A stretch of 64,000 nt of DNA from Chlorobiota bacterium (GTDB lineage: Bacteria > Bacteroidota > Bacteroidia > Bacteroidales > VadinHA17): assembly GCA_013152085.1 (NCBI GenBank), contig JAADHC010000048.1:21790-85789 (forward strand). Reading direction: 5' to 3'. This document shows positions 9,605 through 21,467 of the stretch, piece by piece. The position numbers and the translations under genes were made by a program. The notes below the pieces were generated by a model. The model was not told the DNA's origin, ran no database searches, and saw nothing but the letters and a program-made list of their open reading frames with translations. The stretch's first letter is position 1, and each line of letters begins with the position of its first letter.

Positions 9605-10219
9605 TTACACTCCCTCTTTTTTCTCCTCATCTTTTTTCACATCCTCTTCGGGAGATACTTTGGTTTCAATGTCTTTCTTCTCATCCTTCACTTCCGGTTT
9701 GTTTTCCTGTGCAGTATCTTCTGTGTCGGCAACCGGTGCCGTTGTCTTATCTTCCACTTTAGTTTCCGCAGCCGTTCCTTCAGTTTCTGTTTTCTTTTTA
9801 CCACGGCGTCCGCGACGGGTAGTTTTTGCTTTTGCCTCTGCACTTGCTGCCAGCATATTTTCATTAAAGTCTACCAGCTCAATAATACACATATCAGCAT
9901 TGTCCCCCAGCCGGTTGCCGGTTCTCAAAATACGGGTATAACCACCCGGTCGATCAGCAATTTTCGGTGAGACCTCACGGAAGAGTTCGGTTACAGCTTC
10001 TTTATCCTGCAGGTAACGAAAAACGATTCTTCTTGAATGAGTCGTATCCTCCTTGGATTTTGTCAGCAAAGGTTCTATATAAATTCTCAATGCTTTTGCT
10101 TTCGCCGTAGTTGTTCTGATACGTTTATGAATGATCAGTGAAGATGCCATATTTGTGAGCATGGCCTTACGATGCGTATTGGTCCTTCCAAGGTGATTAA
10201 ATCCTTTCCTGTGTCGCAT
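9605..10219 (-). CDS. rplQ: 50S ribosomal protein L17 with long charged C-terminal extension
   Basis: [33 protein letters not shown]-rich tail after about residue 130. Confidence 0.96.
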   Translation of the reverse strand: MRHRKGFNHLGRTNTHRKAMLTNMASSLIIHKRIRTTTAKAKALRIYIEPLLTKSKEDTTHSRRIVFRYLQDKEAVTELFREVSPKIADRPGGYTRILRTGNRLGDNADMCIIELVDFNENMLAASAEAKAKTTRRGRRGKKKTETEGTAAETKVEDKTTAPVADTEDTAQENKPEVKDEKKDIETKVSPEEDVKKDEEKKEGV

Positions 10220-10233
10220 TTTATTTTCCTTTA

Positions 10234-11226
10234 TTAATCCTTATCCAATTTATATTTTGTAATTTCCATCCCAAAGTTCAATCCGAGGGAAGCAAGCAGT
10301 TCATCCAGTTCTGCAAGGGATTTTTTCCCGAAATTCCGGAATTTCAACAAATCATTCTTATTATATTTCACCAGATCTCCGAGGGTATCCACTTCTGCAG
10401 CTTTGAGACAGTTCAATGCCCTGACGGAAAGGTCCAGGTCAACCAGTTTGGTTTTCAGCAATTGGCGCATATGCAGCACTTCTTCATCAAATTCTTCATT
10501 GTTCAATGTTTCATCCTGGTCAAGTGTAATTTTCTCGTCAGAGAAGAGCATGAAATGGTAGATAAGAATCTTTGCCGCTTCCTTCAATGCTTCCTTCGGC
10601 GGAACGGATCCATCGGTATTTACTTCGATAATCAACTTCTCGTAGTCGGTTTTTTGTTCGACACGGTAATTCTCCACCTGGTATTTCACATTTTTAATCG
10701 GTGTAAAGACCGAATCGATAGCAATCAGGCCAAAAGGAGCTTCTTCCGGATGATTTTCCTCCGAGGGAACATAACCCCGGCCTTTATTAATGGTAATCTC
10801 AATATTGAGTTTCACATCGGGTTCCATACGGCAGATTACCAGGTCAGGGTTAAGAATCTGGAACCCCGACAGGTAATTTCCCAGGTCGCCGGCTTTAAAT
10901 TCGCTTTGTCCGGAAATATTTACCACCAGTTTTTCCTGGTCAACATCTTCGACAAGCTTTTTAAAGCGGATTTGTTTCATATTAAGGACTATTTCCGTAA
11001 CATCCTCGATCACACCGGGGATGGTTGAGAACTCATGTTCAACACCGTCAATTTTTATAGTAGTGATGGCATATCCCTCCAAAGAAGAGATTAATATCCG
11101 GCGCAAAGCATTCCCTATGGTAATGCCGTAACCCGGTTCGAGAGGACGGAATTCAAATTTGCCGAAGGTATCGTTGGCCTCCAGCATAATAACTTTATCC
11201 GGTTTTTGAAAAGCTAAGATTGCCAT
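10234..11226 (-). CDS. rpoA: DNA-directed RNA polymerase subunit alpha
   Basis: [31 protein letters not shown]; alpha-[21 protein letters not shown]. Confidence 0.98.
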   Translation of the reverse strand: MAILAFQKPDKVIMLEANDTFGKFEFRPLEPGYGITIGNALRRILISSLEGYAITTIKIDGVEHEFSTIPGVIEDVTEIVLNMKQIRFKKLVEDVDQEKLVVNISGQSEFKAGDLGNYLSGFQILNPDLVICRMEPDVKLNIEITINKGRGYVPSEENHPEEAPFGLIAIDSVFTPIKNVKYQVENYRVEQKTDYEKLIIEVNTDGSVPPKEALKEAAKILIYHFMLFSDEKITLDQDETLNNEEFDEEVLHMRQLLKTKLVDLDLSVRALNCLKAAEVDTLGDLVKYNKNDLLKFRNFGKKSLAELDELLASLGLNFGMEITKYKLDKD

Positions 11227-11244
11227 GTATTTTATTATATTGGT

Positions 11245-11853
11245 TTATTTCGAGTAAAGTTCAACAATCAGGTTTTCCTTAATATTTTCCGGGATTTCTT
11301 CCCGTTGCGGAATACTCAGGAATTTACCTGTTTTCTGGCTTTCGTCCCATTCCAGCCAGGGGAATTGTGTATATCGGGCTGTTCCGAGCGATTGGGTAAT
11401 GGCTTCGAGTGATTTGGATCTTTCCCTCACGCCTATACGATCGCCTGGCCGAAGGGTATATGATGGAACATTCACGATCTCATCATTCACGGTAATATGC
11501 CGATGAGAAACAAGTTGTCTTGCAGCGGCTCTGGTAGGGGCAACACCGAGGCGATACACAACATTATCCAGCCGGGATTCCAGCAGTTGCAGCAACACTT
11601 CACCGGTAACCCCTTTACTCCGGGAGGCTTTCTTAAACAAATTTGAAAACTGTTTTTCCAGTACGCCATAAATGTATTTGGCTTTCTGCTTTTCTTTCAA
11701 TTGCAAACCGTATTCAGAAGTTTTTCTTCTTCTTCGATTCTGACCATGATGTCCGGGGGGATAATTCTTTTTCTCAAAAGTTTTATCCGGTCCGTAAATA
11801 GGGTCTCCGAATTTTCTTGAGATTTTCGTTTTTGGTCCAATATATCTAGCCAT
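11245..11853 (-). CDS. rpsD: 30S ribosomal protein S4
   Basis: [50 protein letters not shown]. Confidence 0.98.
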   Translation of the reverse strand: MARYIGPKTKISRKFGDPIYGPDKTFEKKNYPPGHHGQNRRRRKTSEYGLQLKEKQKAKYIYGVLEKQFSNLFKKASRSKGVTGEVLLQLLESRLDNVVYRLGVAPTRAAARQLVSHRHITVNDEIVNVPSYTLRPGDRIGVRERSKSLEAITQSLGTARYTQFPWLEWDESQKTGKFLSIPQREEIPENIKENLIVELYSK

Positions 11854-11885
11854 TTCTGTTAATTTTTCTCAGTCAGTAAGTAAAA

Positions 11886-12275
11886 TCAAACCCTTCTTCT
11901 CTTTGGCGGGCGGCAGCCATTATGCGGCAGGGGTGTTACATCAACAATTTCCATCACTTCGATGCCGGTGCTGTGGATAGTTCTGATTGCCGATTCCCGT
12001 CCTGAGCCGGGTCCTTTCACAAATACTTTCACTTTACGCAATCCGAGGTCATAAGCCACTTTTGCACTATCCTGGGCAGCTACCTGTGCTGCATACGGGG
12101 TATTCTTCTTTGATCCTTTAAAGCCCATCTTTCCTGCCGAAGACCAACTGATAACCTGTCCGGCATTATTGGTCAGGGTAACAATAATATTATTGAAGGA
12201 GGCATGTATGTGAGCCTGTCCGACAGCCTCAACTTTAACGACTCTTTTCTTCGATGATCTGGTTTTCTTTGCCAT
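11886..12275 (-). CDS. rpsK: 30S ribosomal protein S11
   Basis: [43 protein letters not shown]. Confidence 0.98.
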   Translation of the reverse strand: MAKKTRSSKKRVVKVEAVGQAHIHASFNNIIVTLTNNAGQVISWSSAGKMGFKGSKKNTPYAAQVAAQDSAKVAYDLGLRKVKVFVKGPGSGRESAIRTIHSTGIEVMEIVDVTPLPHNGCRPPKRRRV

Positions 12276-12285
12276 TTCTTACCGG

Positions 12286-12663
12286 TTATTTGGTTGCTTT
12301 CTTTTTATTCGCGATGGTCTTTTTCCGTCCTTTTCGTGTCCGTGCATTTGTACGGGTTCGCTGTCCGCGAACAGGCATTCCTGTACGGTGACGGATGCCC
12401 CGGTATGCACCAATGTCCATCAGTCGTTTAATGTTTAACTGCACTTCAGACCGCAGTTCTCCCTCGAGCTTATACTCCTCATTGAGGATTTTCCTGAGTT
12501 TGGTAATGTGCTCATCCGTCCAGTCTTTCACTTTGATCTCACGGCTGATCCCGGCCTTATCAAGGATTTTCCGGGCCGTACTGCGACCAATCCCGTAAAT
12601 ATAGGTCAGACCGATCTCTCCGCGTTTGTTTTTAGGTAAATCTACACCTACTAATCGTGCCAT
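12286..12663 (-). CDS. rpsM: 30S ribosomal protein S13
   Basis: [44 protein letters not shown]. Confidence 0.98.
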   Translation of the reverse strand: MARLVGVDLPKNKRGEIGLTYIYGIGRSTARKILDKAGISREIKVKDWTDEHITKLRKILNEEYKLEGELRSEVQLNIKRLMDIGAYRGIRHRTGMPVRGQRTRTNARTRKGRKKTIANKKKATK

Positions 12664-12688
12664 ATACTTAAATATTTAATCTCGTTAG

Positions 12689-12805
12689 TTATCCCTGGCG
12701 CTGCTTATAGCGAGGATTTTTTTTGTTAATCACATATAAACGTCCCTTCCGGCGTACAATCTTACAGTCGGGTGTGCGTTTCTTTAATGATGCGCGTACC
12801 TTCAT
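12689..12805 (-). CDS. rpmJ: 50S ribosomal protein L36 (zinc-free form)
   Basis: Translated manually (absent from the ORF track): [38 protein letters not shown], 38 aa, between infA and rpsM. Confidence 0.95.
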   Translation of the reverse strand: MKVRASLKKRTPDCKIVRRKGRLYVINKKNPRYKQRQG

Positions 12806-12917
12806 GGTCTATTATTTACTGTTATTAATTTATATTCTATTTTAATATTTCTCTATTACAAAACCATATTAAATATGGTTTTTGATCAAAACCTCTTCCT
12901 GTTACGGACCTTCCGTC

Positions 12918-13136
12918 TTATTTATACCGGAAAGTAATCCTCCCTTTGGTCAGGTCGTAGGGGGACATTTCCACTTTCACTTTATCCCCCGGCAATATCT
13001 TGATGTAATGCATTCGCATTTTCCCTGAGATATGTGCCGTAATCACATGACCATTTTCCAGTTCCACCCGGAACATTGCATTGGACAAGGCTTCAATTAT
13101 GGTTCCATCCTGTTCTATAGATGGTTGTTTCGCCAT
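12918..13136 (-). CDS. infA: Translation initiation factor IF-1
   Basis: [72 protein letters not shown]; start reassigned within ORF 12918..13172. Confidence 0.97.
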   Translation of the reverse strand: MAKQPSIEQDGTIIEALSNAMFRVELENGHVITAHISGKMRMHYIKILPGDKVKVEMSPYDLTKGRITFRYK

Positions 13137-13146
13137 AATGTGTTTT

Positions 13147-13926
13147 TTATATTGGTTTAATAATTTCGTCAATATATTTAAACGTGGTCAACACTTCCGC
13201 TCCTTCTATCCGGACAACAACAGCATATTCGAAATGTGCCGAAGGTTTCCCGTCCACCGTCTGGATCGTCCATCCGTCCGACTTTTGATATATATCTTTT
13301 TTCCCCATATTGATCATTGGTTCGACACAAACGACCAATCCTGCCTTTAACTTAGGGCCTTTGCCACGTTTTCCGTAGTTGGGCACCTCGGGTGCTTCAT
13401 GGAGATTTCTGCCCAGCCCGTGTCCTACCAGTTCTCTAACCACTGAGAATCCGTTTGATTCGGCATGATACTGGACGGCAGAACCAATGTCGCCAACCCT
13501 GTTTCCAGGGCGGATTTGCTTTACACCAAGTTCCAGGCATTCCCTGGTCACATGGAGCAGCTTCCGGGTATCTTTTTCAATATTGCCAACGGCAAAAGTA
13601 AAAGCCGAATCGCCATAAAATCCATCTTTCAGCACCCCGCAATCGACCGAAATAATATCCCCTTCCTTCAGTTGATAATCCGAAGGAATTCCATGCACTA
13701 CCTGACTGTTGACTGATGTGCAAAGCGTATTGGGAAACCCGTTATATCCTTTAAATCCCGGTTTTGCACCGTGATCCAGGATAAACTGTTCGGCGATCTG
13801 GTCCAGAAACCGGGTAGTAACCCCCGGTTTGATTTCTTTTCCCACTTCTGCCAGCGTCCGTGAAACCAATAAATTATTTTCACGGAGAACAGCAATCTCC
13901 TCGTCGGTTTTTAATACGATCATCAA
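13147..13926 (-). CDS. map: Type I methionine aminopeptidase
   Basis: [62 protein letters not shown]. Confidence 0.97.
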   Translation of the reverse strand: MMIVLKTDEEIAVLRENNLLVSRTLAEVGKEIKPGVTTRFLDQIAEQFILDHGAKPGFKGYNGFPNTLCTSVNSQVVHGIPSDYQLKEGDIISVDCGVLKDGFYGDSAFTFAVGNIEKDTRKLLHVTRECLELGVKQIRPGNRVGDIGSAVQYHAESNGFSVVRELVGHGLGRNLHEAPEVPNYGKRGKGPKLKAGLVVCVEPMINMGKKDIYQKSDGWTIQTVDGKPSAHFEYAVVVRIEGAEVLTTFKYIDEIIKPI

Positions 13927-13935
13927 AGAACGTTA

Positions 13936-15270
13936 TTATATGGCAGCCGCCCCACCGGCTCTGCCTTTTATTCTGCCGGTCTTCATCAGACCATCATAGT
14001 GTCGCATTAACAGATGACTTTCAATCTGTTGTAAAGTATCCAAAACCACACCTACCAGGATTAACAATGACGTTCCTCCATAAAAATGAGCAAACTGGTT
14101 GGAAACACCAATGTTCACAGCCAACGTAGGCAACAACGCCACAATGGCCAGGAATATGGATCCGGGCAGCGTAATCCGGGACATAATCGAATCGAGAAAT
14201 TCAGCCGTTTTCCTGCCGGGTTTAACTCCGGGGATAAAACCACCGTTTTTTTTCAGGTCTTCAGCCATTTGCTGAGGATTTATCGTAATGGCCGTATAAA
14301 AATAGGTAAACACAATAATCAGGAAGGCCATTACCATGTTATACCAGAACCCGTAAATATTCGAAAAAGCCGTGGCGAAACCTCCAAGTTTATCAGATGA
14401 ATACCCGATAAATACAATCGGAAGCATCATAATCGCCTGGGCAAAAATGATCGGCATTACCCCGGCAGCATTCACTTTCAGCGGGATATATTGTCGTACT
14501 CCTCCGTATTGTTTATTGCCAATAATACGCTTGGCATATTGCACGGGGACCCTCCTTGTCCCCTGCACAAGCAATATTGTCCCGATAATAACCACAAACC
14601 ATAAGACAATCTCAATCAGAAAGGCGATCAGTCCTCCGGAACCATTCAATCTTGCGCCGAATTCTGCTACGGTGGCAAAAGGTAACCGGGCAATAATTCC
14701 GATCATAATAATCAATGAGATACCATTCCCGATGCCTTTGTCGGTAATCCGCTCACCCATCCACATCACAAACATGGTTCCGGTAGTAAGGATAATTACC
14801 GAAGAGATCGTGAAAAATGTTCCTTTCAGCACGAAGGCAGAATCAGGCAATCTTGCATGCAGGTTCATCAGATAACTGGGTGCCTGAAGCAGAAGAATAG
14901 CAACGGTAAGATATCTGGTGATCTGGTTAATTTTTCTCCGTCCGCTTTCTCCTTCTTTCTGCAGGCGCTGGAAATACGGGATGGCAATCCCAAGCAACTG
15001 CACCACAATGGATGCAGAGATATAAGGCATGATTCCGAGTGCAAATATCGAGGCCTGGGAAAACGCACCTCCGGAAAACATATCCAGCAGGCTCATGATC
15101 CCTGTTGAAGTCTGCTGTTTCAGGCCGGCAAGCTGAGAGGGGTCAACACCCGGCAGGGTGATATATTTCCCAAGCCGGTATATCAGCAGAATGCCCAGTG
15201 TGTAAAGAATCCTGTTGCGCAGATCTTCGATCTTGAAAATATTCTTTATGGTCTCGATAAAAGCTTTCAT
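13936..15270 (-). CDS. secY: Preprotein translocase subunit SecY
   Basis: RNRILYTLGILLIYRLGKYITLPGVD; TDKGIGNGISLIIMIGI; multiple TM segments. Confidence 0.98.
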   Translation of the reverse strand: MKAFIETIKNIFKIEDLRNRILYTLGILLIYRLGKYITLPGVDPSQLAGLKQQTSTGIMSLLDMFSGGAFSQASIFALGIMPYISASIVVQLLGIAIPYFQRLQKEGESGRRKINQITRYLTVAILLLQAPSYLMNLHARLPDSAFVLKGTFFTISSVIILTTGTMFVMWMGERITDKGIGNGISLIIMIGIIARLPFATVAEFGARLNGSGGLIAFLIEIVLWFVVIIGTILLVQGTRRVPVQYAKRIIGNKQYGGVRQYIPLKVNAAGVMPIIFAQAIMMLPIVFIGYSSDKLGGFATAFSNIYGFWYNMVMAFLIIVFTYFYTAITINPQQMAEDLKKNGGFIPGVKPGRKTAEFLDSIMSRITLPGSIFLAIVALLPTLAVNIGVSNQFAHFYGGTSLLILVGVVLDTLQQIESHLLMRHYDGLMKTGRIKGRAGGAAAI

Positions 15271-15274
15271 TCCG

Positions 15275-15721
15275 TTAAAGTTTTGTAACCGTCCCCTTTA
15301 CAGATTCAATGGCTTTGGCAGCTGCCTGTGAAAAAGCATGTGCCGTCACGTCGAGTTTTTTTGTCAGTTTTCCGTTTCCAAGAATTTTCACCAGGGCATT
15401 TTTAGAAATCAGACCGGCCTTAATCAGTGTCTCAGGATCGATTTTCCCCAGGTTTCTTTTTTCAGCCAATGCCTGAAGGGTGCTCAGATTAATCGCTTTG
15501 TATTCCTTCCGGTTAATATTCTTAAAACCATGTTTCGGGATACGGCGCTGCAGGGGCATTTGTCCACCTTCGAAACCAATTTTTTTTGAATATCCCGAGC
15601 GGGATTTCTGGCCTTTATGCCCACGGGTAGACGTTCCGCCTTTACCCGAGCCCTGTCCTCTGGCTATTCTTGTCCGGTTTTTAACCGATCCCCTGGCGGG
15701 TTTTAAATTACTAAGATCCAT
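15275..15721 (-). CDS. rplO: 50S ribosomal protein L15
   Basis: RIARGQGSGKGGTSTRGHKGQKSRSG; FEGGQMPLQRRIPKHGF. Confidence 0.98.
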   Translation of the reverse strand: MDLSNLKPARGSVKNRTRIARGQGSGKGGTSTRGHKGQKSRSGYSKKIGFEGGQMPLQRRIPKHGFKNINRKEYKAINLSTLQALAEKRNLGKIDPETLIKAGLISKNALVKILGNGKLTKKLDVTAHAFSQAAAKAIESVKGTVTKL

Positions 15722-15732
15722 CGCTGCTGTTC

Positions 15733-15915
15733 TTATTTAATATTTTCAACTTTTACTAAATGTCTTACTTTTTTTACCATACCAAGAATCTGGTGTGTAG
15801 CTTCCACCTCGACGGCAGCATTAACCTTACGCAAACCCAGCGCCTGTAAGGTACGTTTTTGCCGCTGTGTGCTGCCTATTTTGCTACGAATTTGTTGAAT
15901 TCTGATCTTTCCCAT
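15733..15915 (-). CDS. rpmD: 50S ribosomal protein L30
   Basis: IRIQQIRSKIGSTQRQKRTLQALGLRKVN. Confidence 0.96.
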   Translation of the reverse strand: MGKIRIQQIRSKIGSTQRQKRTLQALGLRKVNAAVEVEATHQILGMVKKVRHLVKVENIK

Positions 15916-15926
15916 CGATTTATTGC

Positions 15927-16442
15927 TTAACCATTAAATACTTTATTCAGATCTATACCCCTGTGTTCGGCAACCGTATAAGCATCACGCATTTCGAGAA
16001 GTGCCCGGAAAGTTGCCTTTACCAGGTTATGAGGGTTGGAAGATCCTTTTGACTTGGCCAGGACATCTTTCACACCGACACTTTCCAGCACAGCACGCAT
16101 AGCACCTCCGGCTTTAACACCTGTACCTTCAGAGGCAGGTTTGAGGAAAACCCTTGCCCCGCCATATTTGGCCAGTTGCTCATGAGGTATGGTTCCTTTA
16201 ATCAATGGCACCTTAATCAGGTTTTTCTTAGCATCCTCGATCCCCTTGGCAATGGCAGTGGTAACTTCACCTGCCTTACCCAGTCCGTATCCTGCAATAC
16301 CATCTTCGTTTCCAACGACAACAATCGCAGAAAAACTAAAGGTACGGCCACCCTTGGTCACTTTTGTAACACGCTGGATACTGACCAACCGGTCTTTCAG
16401 TTCCAGATCACTGGTTTTTACTTTTCTTATCCCGTCTGACAT
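15927..16442 (-). CDS. rpsE: 30S ribosomal protein S5
   Basis: [43 protein letters not shown]. Confidence 0.98.
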   Translation of the reverse strand: MSDGIRKVKTSDLELKDRLVSIQRVTKVTKGGRTFSFSAIVVVGNEDGIAGYGLGKAGEVTTAIAKGIEDAKKNLIKVPLIKGTIPHEQLAKYGGARVFLKPASEGTGVKAGGAMRAVLESVGVKDVLAKSKGSSNPHNLVKATFRALLEMRDAYTVAEHRGIDLNKVFNG

Positions 16443-16445
16443 AAG

Positions 16446-16805
16446 CTAAAAATTTAAACCTCCCTTACGGGCGGCATCTGCTAATTCTTTTACACGTCCG
16501 TGATATAAATATCCTCCACGGTCAAAAGTTACATTTTCAATACCTTTTTCCTTTAACCGTTTTGCAATCAATTCGCCAACCTGCCGGGCCTGCTCCTTTT
16601 TGGAGATTTTCCCCTTTCCGGAAATCTCTTTCTCGCGTGAAGAGGCACTGGCAAGCGTTTTACCGTTCAGGTCGTCAATGGCCTGCACATAGATCTGCCG
16701 GTTACTCCGGTAAACAGCAAGTCTCGGTTTTTCAGGGTGACCGTTTACGATCTTTCTGATCCGTTGTCTTATGCGTTTTCTACGCTCAATTCTTGTTAAC
16801 GCCAT
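16446..16805 (-). CDS. rplR: 50S ribosomal protein L18
   Basis: [42 protein letters not shown]. Confidence 0.97.
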   Translation of the reverse strand: MALTRIERRKRIRQRIRKIVNGHPEKPRLAVYRSNRQIYVQAIDDLNGKTLASASSREKEISGKGKISKKEQARQVGELIAKRLKEKGIENVTFDRGGYLYHGRVKELADAARKGGLNF

Positions 16806-16830
16806 TTTCTCAATCGTTTATCATCAAAAA

Positions 16831-17382
16831 CTAAACACTGGCTGCTTTACCTGCTTTTCTTCGTATCTGTTCACCAACAAAGCGGATTCCTTTACCTTTA
16901 TAAGGTTCGGGTTTACGTAGCGACCTGATTTTTGCCGCTACATGACCAAGAAGCTGTTTATCATGGCTTTTCAGGGTCACGATGGGATTGCTCCGTCTTT
17001 CGGTCTTGGTCTCAACCTTAATTTCCTGCGGAAGTTCAAATACAATATCATGTGAATATCCCAGGTTCATTTCAAGTTGCTGTCCTTTTGATTCTGCACG
17101 AAAACCGACACCTACAAGCTCGAGTTGTATTTCAAACCCCCTGGAAACACCCTCTACCATATTATTGATCAAAGAGCGGTACAGGCCATGCATGGCTTTG
17201 TGCCTTTTCTGATCGGTAGGCCGGGATACAATCACCTGGCCATCCTTGATTCCGACCGTAATGTCAGGGTCGATATCCTGAGATAACTCACCCAGGGGCC
17301 CTTTCACAAAAACGGTATGATCCTTAACCTCGATTGTTACACCCTGCGGTAGTGGGATAGGTAATTTTCCTATTCTTGACAT
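16831..17382 (-). CDS. rplF: 50S ribosomal protein L6
   Basis: MSRIGKLPIPLPQGV; PEPYKGKGIRFVGEQIRRKAGK. Confidence 0.98.
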   Translation of the reverse strand: MSRIGKLPIPLPQGVTIEVKDHTVFVKGPLGELSQDIDPDITVGIKDGQVIVSRPTDQKRHKAMHGLYRSLINNMVEGVSRGFEIQLELVGVGFRAESKGQQLEMNLGYSHDIVFELPQEIKVETKTERRSNPIVTLKSHDKQLLGHVAAKIRSLRKPEPYKGKGIRFVGEQIRRKAGKAASV

Positions 17383-17394
17383 CGCTAAAATTCT

Positions 17395-17790
17395 TTAATA
17401 TACATAACATAAAACTTCTCCGCCAACGCCCATTTTCCTGGCCTCTTTATCGGTCATCACTCCTTTTGAAGTAGAGAGGATGGCAACTCCCAGGCCATTA
17501 AGAACACGGGGCAGGCTGTTTGAGTCGACATACTTTCGTAATCCGGGACGGCTGATCCGTTTCAGGGATTTGATAGCCGGTATTTGTGTCTTCGGATGGT
17601 ATTTCAGCGCAATTTTTATAGTACCCTGAATCCCGTCATCCAGGAATTTATAATTCAGGATATAACCCTTGTCGTAAAGGATTCTGGTCAGGCTTTTTTT
17701 CAGGTTTGATGCCGGAATTTCGACCACCCTGTGCCTGGCTAATGAAGCATTTCTTATTCGGGTCAGATAATCTGCAATCGGATCGGTCAT
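17395..17790 (-). CDS. rpsH: 30S ribosomal protein S8
   Basis: [46 protein letters not shown]. Confidence 0.98.
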   Translation of the reverse strand: MTDPIADYLTRIRNASLARHRVVEIPASNLKKSLTRILYDKGYILNYKFLDDGIQGTIKIALKYHPKTQIPAIKSLKRISRPGLRKYVDSNSLPRVLNGLGVAILSTSKGVMTDKEARKMGVGGEVLCYVY

Positions 17791-17813
17791 TTTCGCTAAT
17801 AATTTTTAATTTT

Positions 17814-18083
17814 CTACCAACTGGCTTTTTTCACACCGGGGATCATTCCTTTGGATGCCATTTCCCGGAAAGTAATACGGCTCAGGCCAAACTGGCGCAT
17901 ATACCCTTTAGGTCTTCCCGTAAGGGTGCAACGGTTGTGCAACCGGACAGGAGCAGAATTCCTCGGCAAACGGCTCAGGCCGATATAATCACCTTCGGCT
18001 TTCAGCTTAGCTCTTTTTTCGGCATAACGTTCTACCAGTTTCCGACGTTTTACCTCCCTGGCTTTCATTGATTCTTTTGCCAT
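17814..18083 (-). CDS. rpsN: 30S ribosomal protein S14 (zinc-free form)
   Basis: [56 protein letters not shown]. Confidence 0.98.
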   Translation of the reverse strand: MAKESMKAREVKRRKLVERYAEKRAKLKAEGDYIGLSRLPRNSAPVRLHNRCTLTGRPKGYMRQFGLSRITFREMASKGMIPGVKKASW

Positions 18084-18089
18084 AAGTAA

Positions 18090-18644
18090 TTATCTTTTAA
18101 TATTTTTAAATGGTATTCCAAACTCACGAAGCAGGGCATAACCTTCTTCATCCGTTTTTGCCGAAGTCACAAAAGTTATTTCCAGTCCCTGGATCCTGTT
18201 GACTTTGTCAATGTCAATTTCAGGAAAGATAATCTGTTCTTTAATCCCGATGGTATAATTTCCAAAGCCATCGAGATTAACCGGTGTGCCACGGAAATCG
18301 CGGATCCTCGGTAGTGCAACACTAATCAGGCGCTCAAGAAATTCGTACATTTTATCACGCCGCAGTGTAACCCGTACACCGATAGGCATTTTTTTCCGCA
18401 GCTTAAAGTTCGAGATATCTTTCTTGGCAACCGTCTGTACTGCTTTTTGACCCGCAATGATTGAAACTTCCTCTACACCGGTTTCAATCATCTTACGGTC
18501 GGCCGTTGCCTGTCCGATCCCCTGATTGATAATGATTTTCAGCAACCTCGGCACCTGCATCGGTGTGGTATAACCAAATTCTTTCATCAAAGCGGGAACA
18601 ATCTCGTTCCGGAATTTTGTTTTCAGGCTGGGTATATATTCCAT
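18090..18644 (-). CDS. rplE: 50S ribosomal protein L5
   Basis: MQVPRLLKIIINQGIG; GVRVTLRRDKMYEFLERLISVALPRIRDFRG. Confidence 0.98.
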   Translation of the reverse strand: MEYIPSLKTKFRNEIVPALMKEFGYTTPMQVPRLLKIIINQGIGQATADRKMIETGVEEVSIIAGQKAVQTVAKKDISNFKLRKKMPIGVRVTLRRDKMYEFLERLISVALPRIRDFRGTPVNLDGFGNYTIGIKEQIIFPEIDIDKVNRIQGLEITFVTSAKTDEEGYALLREFGIPFKNIKR

Positions 18645-18973
18645 TATTTTATCTCCTCCCCTGATTTTTTAGCATAGCGTACCAGTTTATTGTCATCATT
18701 TAATCTGCGGCCGATCCGGGTAGGTTTCCCCGAGGAAGGGTCAACAAGCATCAGGTTGGAAATATGGACGGGGGCTTCCATTTTGATAATTCCTCCCTGG
18801 GGATATTTGCTGTTGGGTTTGGTATGCCGCGACACCATGTTTACCCCTTCGACTATGGCTTTATATTGATTTACCAATACCTCAAGCACTTTCCCCTGCT
18901 GTCCTTTATATTCTCCGGAGTTAATATAAACCAGATCGCCTTTTTTGATATGTAATTTATTTGCCATGATCAA
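18644..18973 (-). CDS. rplX: 50S ribosomal protein L24
   Basis: [28 protein letters not shown] motif; KPTRIGRRL. Confidence 0.97.
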   Translation of the reverse strand: MIMANKLHIKKGDLVYINSGEYKGQQGKVLEVLVNQYKAIVEGVNMVSRHTKPNSKYPQGGIIKMEAPVHISNLMLVDPSSGKPTRIGRRLNDDNKLVRYAKKSGEEIK

Positions 18974-18987
18974 TATCTTTTCATAGA

Positions 18988-19353
18988 TTACAACACTTCA
19001 GGTGCCAGTGAGATAATTTTCATGTATCCGTCACGTAATTCACGGGCAACAGGACCGAAAATACGTGTGCCACGTAATTCATCCACATTGTTCAGGAGGA
19101 CAACGGCATTATCATCAAAGCGGATATAAGAGCCATCTTTCCTCCGTACTTCTTTGCGGGTACGAACGATAACAGCTTTACTTATCATGCCTTTTTTGGT
19201 TTCACTTCCCGGTATGGCACTCTTTACGGTAACGATAATTTTGTCACCGAGAGAGGCATATCTTTTCCCGGTACCTCCCAAAACACGGATGCACAATACT
19301 TCTTTGGCACCACTGTTATCAGCTACAGCTAAACGACTTTCCTGTTGTATCAT
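18988..19353 (-). CDS. rplN: 50S ribosomal protein L14
   Basis: [40 protein letters not shown]. Confidence 0.98.
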   Translation of the reverse strand: MIQQESRLAVADNSGAKEVLCIRVLGGTGKRYASLGDKIIVTVKSAIPGSETKKGMISKAVIVRTRKEVRRKDGSYIRFDDNAVVLLNNVDELRGTRIFGPVARELRDGYMKIISLAPEVL

Positions 19354-19355
19354 GA

Positions 19356-19613
19356 CTATTTAACTCTTTCAATAATTTCGATCAATCTCCAGCTCTTATT
19401 CTTACTTAACGGACGGGTTTCCATAATTTTTACGGTATCGCCTATATTGCAATTATTCTCTTCATCGTGGGCCATAAATTTCTTTGTTTTGTTTACAAAC
19501 TTCCCGTAAACAGGATGCTTGATCTTACGTTTCACAGCTACCACAATGGTCTTGTCCATTTTATTGCTGACAACGATTCCTGTTCGTTCTTTTCTAAGAT
19601 TTCTACTTTCCAT
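19356..19613 (-). CDS. rpsQ: 30S ribosomal protein S17
   Basis: [32 protein letters not shown]. Confidence 0.97.
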   Translation of the reverse strand: MESRNLRKERTGIVVSNKMDKTIVVAVKRKIKHPVYGKFVNKTKKFMAHDEENNCNIGDTVKIMETRPLSKNKSWRLIEIIERVK

Positions 19614-19619
19614 TTCCTG

Positions 19620-19826
19620 CTATTTTTTTTGCGTTTCAGCCAACTGCCTTTGGTGAAGCTCTGTTCTTAACCGGGCAACATTTCTTCTGATTTCTTTGAT
19701 TTTCAAAGGGTTATCCAGAGGCGAGATAGCATGGTTGAGCCGGAGTTTTAACAGATAAGCCTCCTCATTTTCAATGCGCTCTTCAAGTTCTTTGACAGTC
19801 AACCCGCGTATTTCATCATTTTTCAT
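19620..19826 (-). CDS. rpmC: 50S ribosomal protein L29
   Basis: ELEERIENEEAYLLKLRLNHAISPLDNPLKIKEIRRNVARLRTEL. Confidence 0.96.
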   Translation of the reverse strand: MKNDEIRGLTVKELEERIENEEAYLLKLRLNHAISPLDNPLKIKEIRRNVARLRTELHQRQLAETQKK

Positions 19827-19855
19827 TTTTTTCTCTTTTTTTCAGATGATCAGAA

Positions 19856-20281
19856 CTACGATTCATGTGCATAATCATGCCTGACAATAAATTTAGTTTT
19901 AATCGGCAATTTCTGTGCAGCAAGACGGAGTGCTTCCTTGGCAATTGGGTAAGGAACACCTTCGGCTTCAAGGATAATTCGTCCCGGAGTAACCGGTGCA
20001 ACAAAAGCTTCGGGAGCGCCTTTTCCTTTACCCATACGTACCTCTGCAGGTTTTTTTGATATCGGTTTATCCGGAAATATACGTATCCATATCTGCCCTT
20101 CACGTTTCATATAACGTGTAACAGCCTGACGGGCAGCTTCGATCTGACGGCCGGTTATCCAGGCTTGTTCAAGGGCTTTGATACCAAAAGACCCGAAAGC
20201 CAGCTGATTCCCGCGCTGGGCATTCCCTTTCATTCTACCCTTCTGTCTTCTTCTGTATTTTGTTTTCTTCGGTTGTAACAT
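19856..20281 (-). CDS. rplP: 50S ribosomal protein L16
   Basis: [45 protein letters not shown]. Confidence 0.98.
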   Translation of the reverse strand: MLQPKKTKYRRRQKGRMKGNAQRGNQLAFGSFGIKALEQAWITGRQIEAARQAVTRYMKREGQIWIRIFPDKPISKKPAEVRMGKGKGAPEAFVAPVTPGRIILEAEGVPYPIAKEALRLAAQKLPIKTKFIVRHDYAHES

Positions 20282-20314
20282 GGTCTTTTTCTTTTTTCAG
20301 GATATAAAAACCGG

Positions 20315-21013
20315 TTAACGATTACGTTTTCCCAATCTTCTGGGCTTATTGCTTTTTTTCACACCAATATTGGGTGACAAATCCCGTTTCCCAAAAACTT
20401 CACCATTGCATATCCATACCTTTACACCAATCGTCCCAACTTTTGTATGTGCTTCGACCAGTGCATAATCAATATCGGCACGAAGGGTATGCAAAGGGAT
20501 TCTTCCTTCTTTATACATTTCGGTACGGGCCATTTCTGCACCACCCAGACGTCCGGAAATTAAAACCTTGATTCCTTCAGCGCCCATACGCATCGTCGAA
20601 GCAATGGCCATTTTGATGGCACGCCGATAGGAAATCTTTCCTTCAATCTGACGAGCGATATTACTGGCAACGATAGCCGCATCCAACTCGGGGCGTTTAA
20701 CCTCATAAATATTAATCTGGACTTCTTTATTCGTAATTTTTTTCAATTCCTCTTTCAGTTTGTCCACTTCCTGGCCGCCTTTTCCGATTATGATTCCGGG
20801 ACGGGCTGTGTTTACCGTTACCGTAATCAGTTTCAGCGTCCGTTCTATAATAATTTTAGAAACGGAAGCTTTTGCCAGACGGGTGTTCAGGTAATTACGT
20901 ATTTTTTCATCCTCAAGGATTTTCTCGGCATATTTTTTCCCGCCATACCAGTTGGAATCCCATCCACGAATAATACCCAGGCGATTTGCTATCGGATTAA
21001 CTTTTTGTCCCAT
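20315..21013 (-). CDS. rpsC: 30S ribosomal protein S3
   Basis: [47 protein letters not shown] motif. Confidence 0.98.
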   Translation of the reverse strand: MGQKVNPIANRLGIIRGWDSNWYGGKKYAEKILEDEKIRNYLNTRLAKASVSKIIIERTLKLITVTVNTARPGIIIGKGGQEVDKLKEELKKITNKEVQINIYEVKRPELDAAIVASNIARQIEGKISYRRAIKMAIASTMRMGAEGIKVLISGRLGGAEMARTEMYKEGRIPLHTLRADIDYALVEAHTKVGTIGVKVWICNGEVFGKRDLSPNIGVKKSNKPRRLGKRNR

Positions 21014-21448
21014 CTATTCGTTATTTGATGTGTTTTCATTTTCTGCTTCCTGCAAAACGAGGCTGTCGAGGATCATGGTCACATGATTTGATCTTTTCCG
21101 TATCCGGTGAGCCCTCCCCTGTGGAGCGGGTTGCAGGCGTTTCAGCGTACGTCCCTGATCGACAAAAATCTCTTTAACCACAAGATTACTGTCTTCGATA
21201 CGTGCACCCTCATTTTTAGCCTGCCAGTTGGCGATGGCAGAAAGCAGCAGCTTTTCGACATCCTTACTGACCACCTTCGGGCAGAACTTCAGTAAATCCA
21301 AAGCCCTGTTTACATCCAGTCCGCGTATCATATCTGCAACCAGCCGCATTTTCCTCGGTGAAGTAGGATGATTTCTAAGCACGGCCACATACTGGTTTTG
21401 TCTGGCCTCTTTTATTTCGTTTGCACGGTTTCGTTTTCTTGCACCCAT
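21014..21448 (-). CDS. rplV: 50S ribosomal protein L22
   Basis: [46 protein letters not shown]. Confidence 0.97.
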   Translation of the reverse strand: MGARKRNRANEIKEARQNQYVAVLRNHPTSPRKMRLVADMIRGLDVNRALDLLKFCPKVVSKDVEKLLLSAIANWQAKNEGARIEDSNLVVKEIFVDQGRTLKRLQPAPQGRAHRIRKRSNHVTMILDSLVLQEAENENTSNNE

Positions 21449-21467
21449 AATTCAAGTATTTAATTAA

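Noticed and set aside
10462-11028. 188-aa plus-strand ORF opposite rpoA
   Set aside because: Antisense shadow ORF
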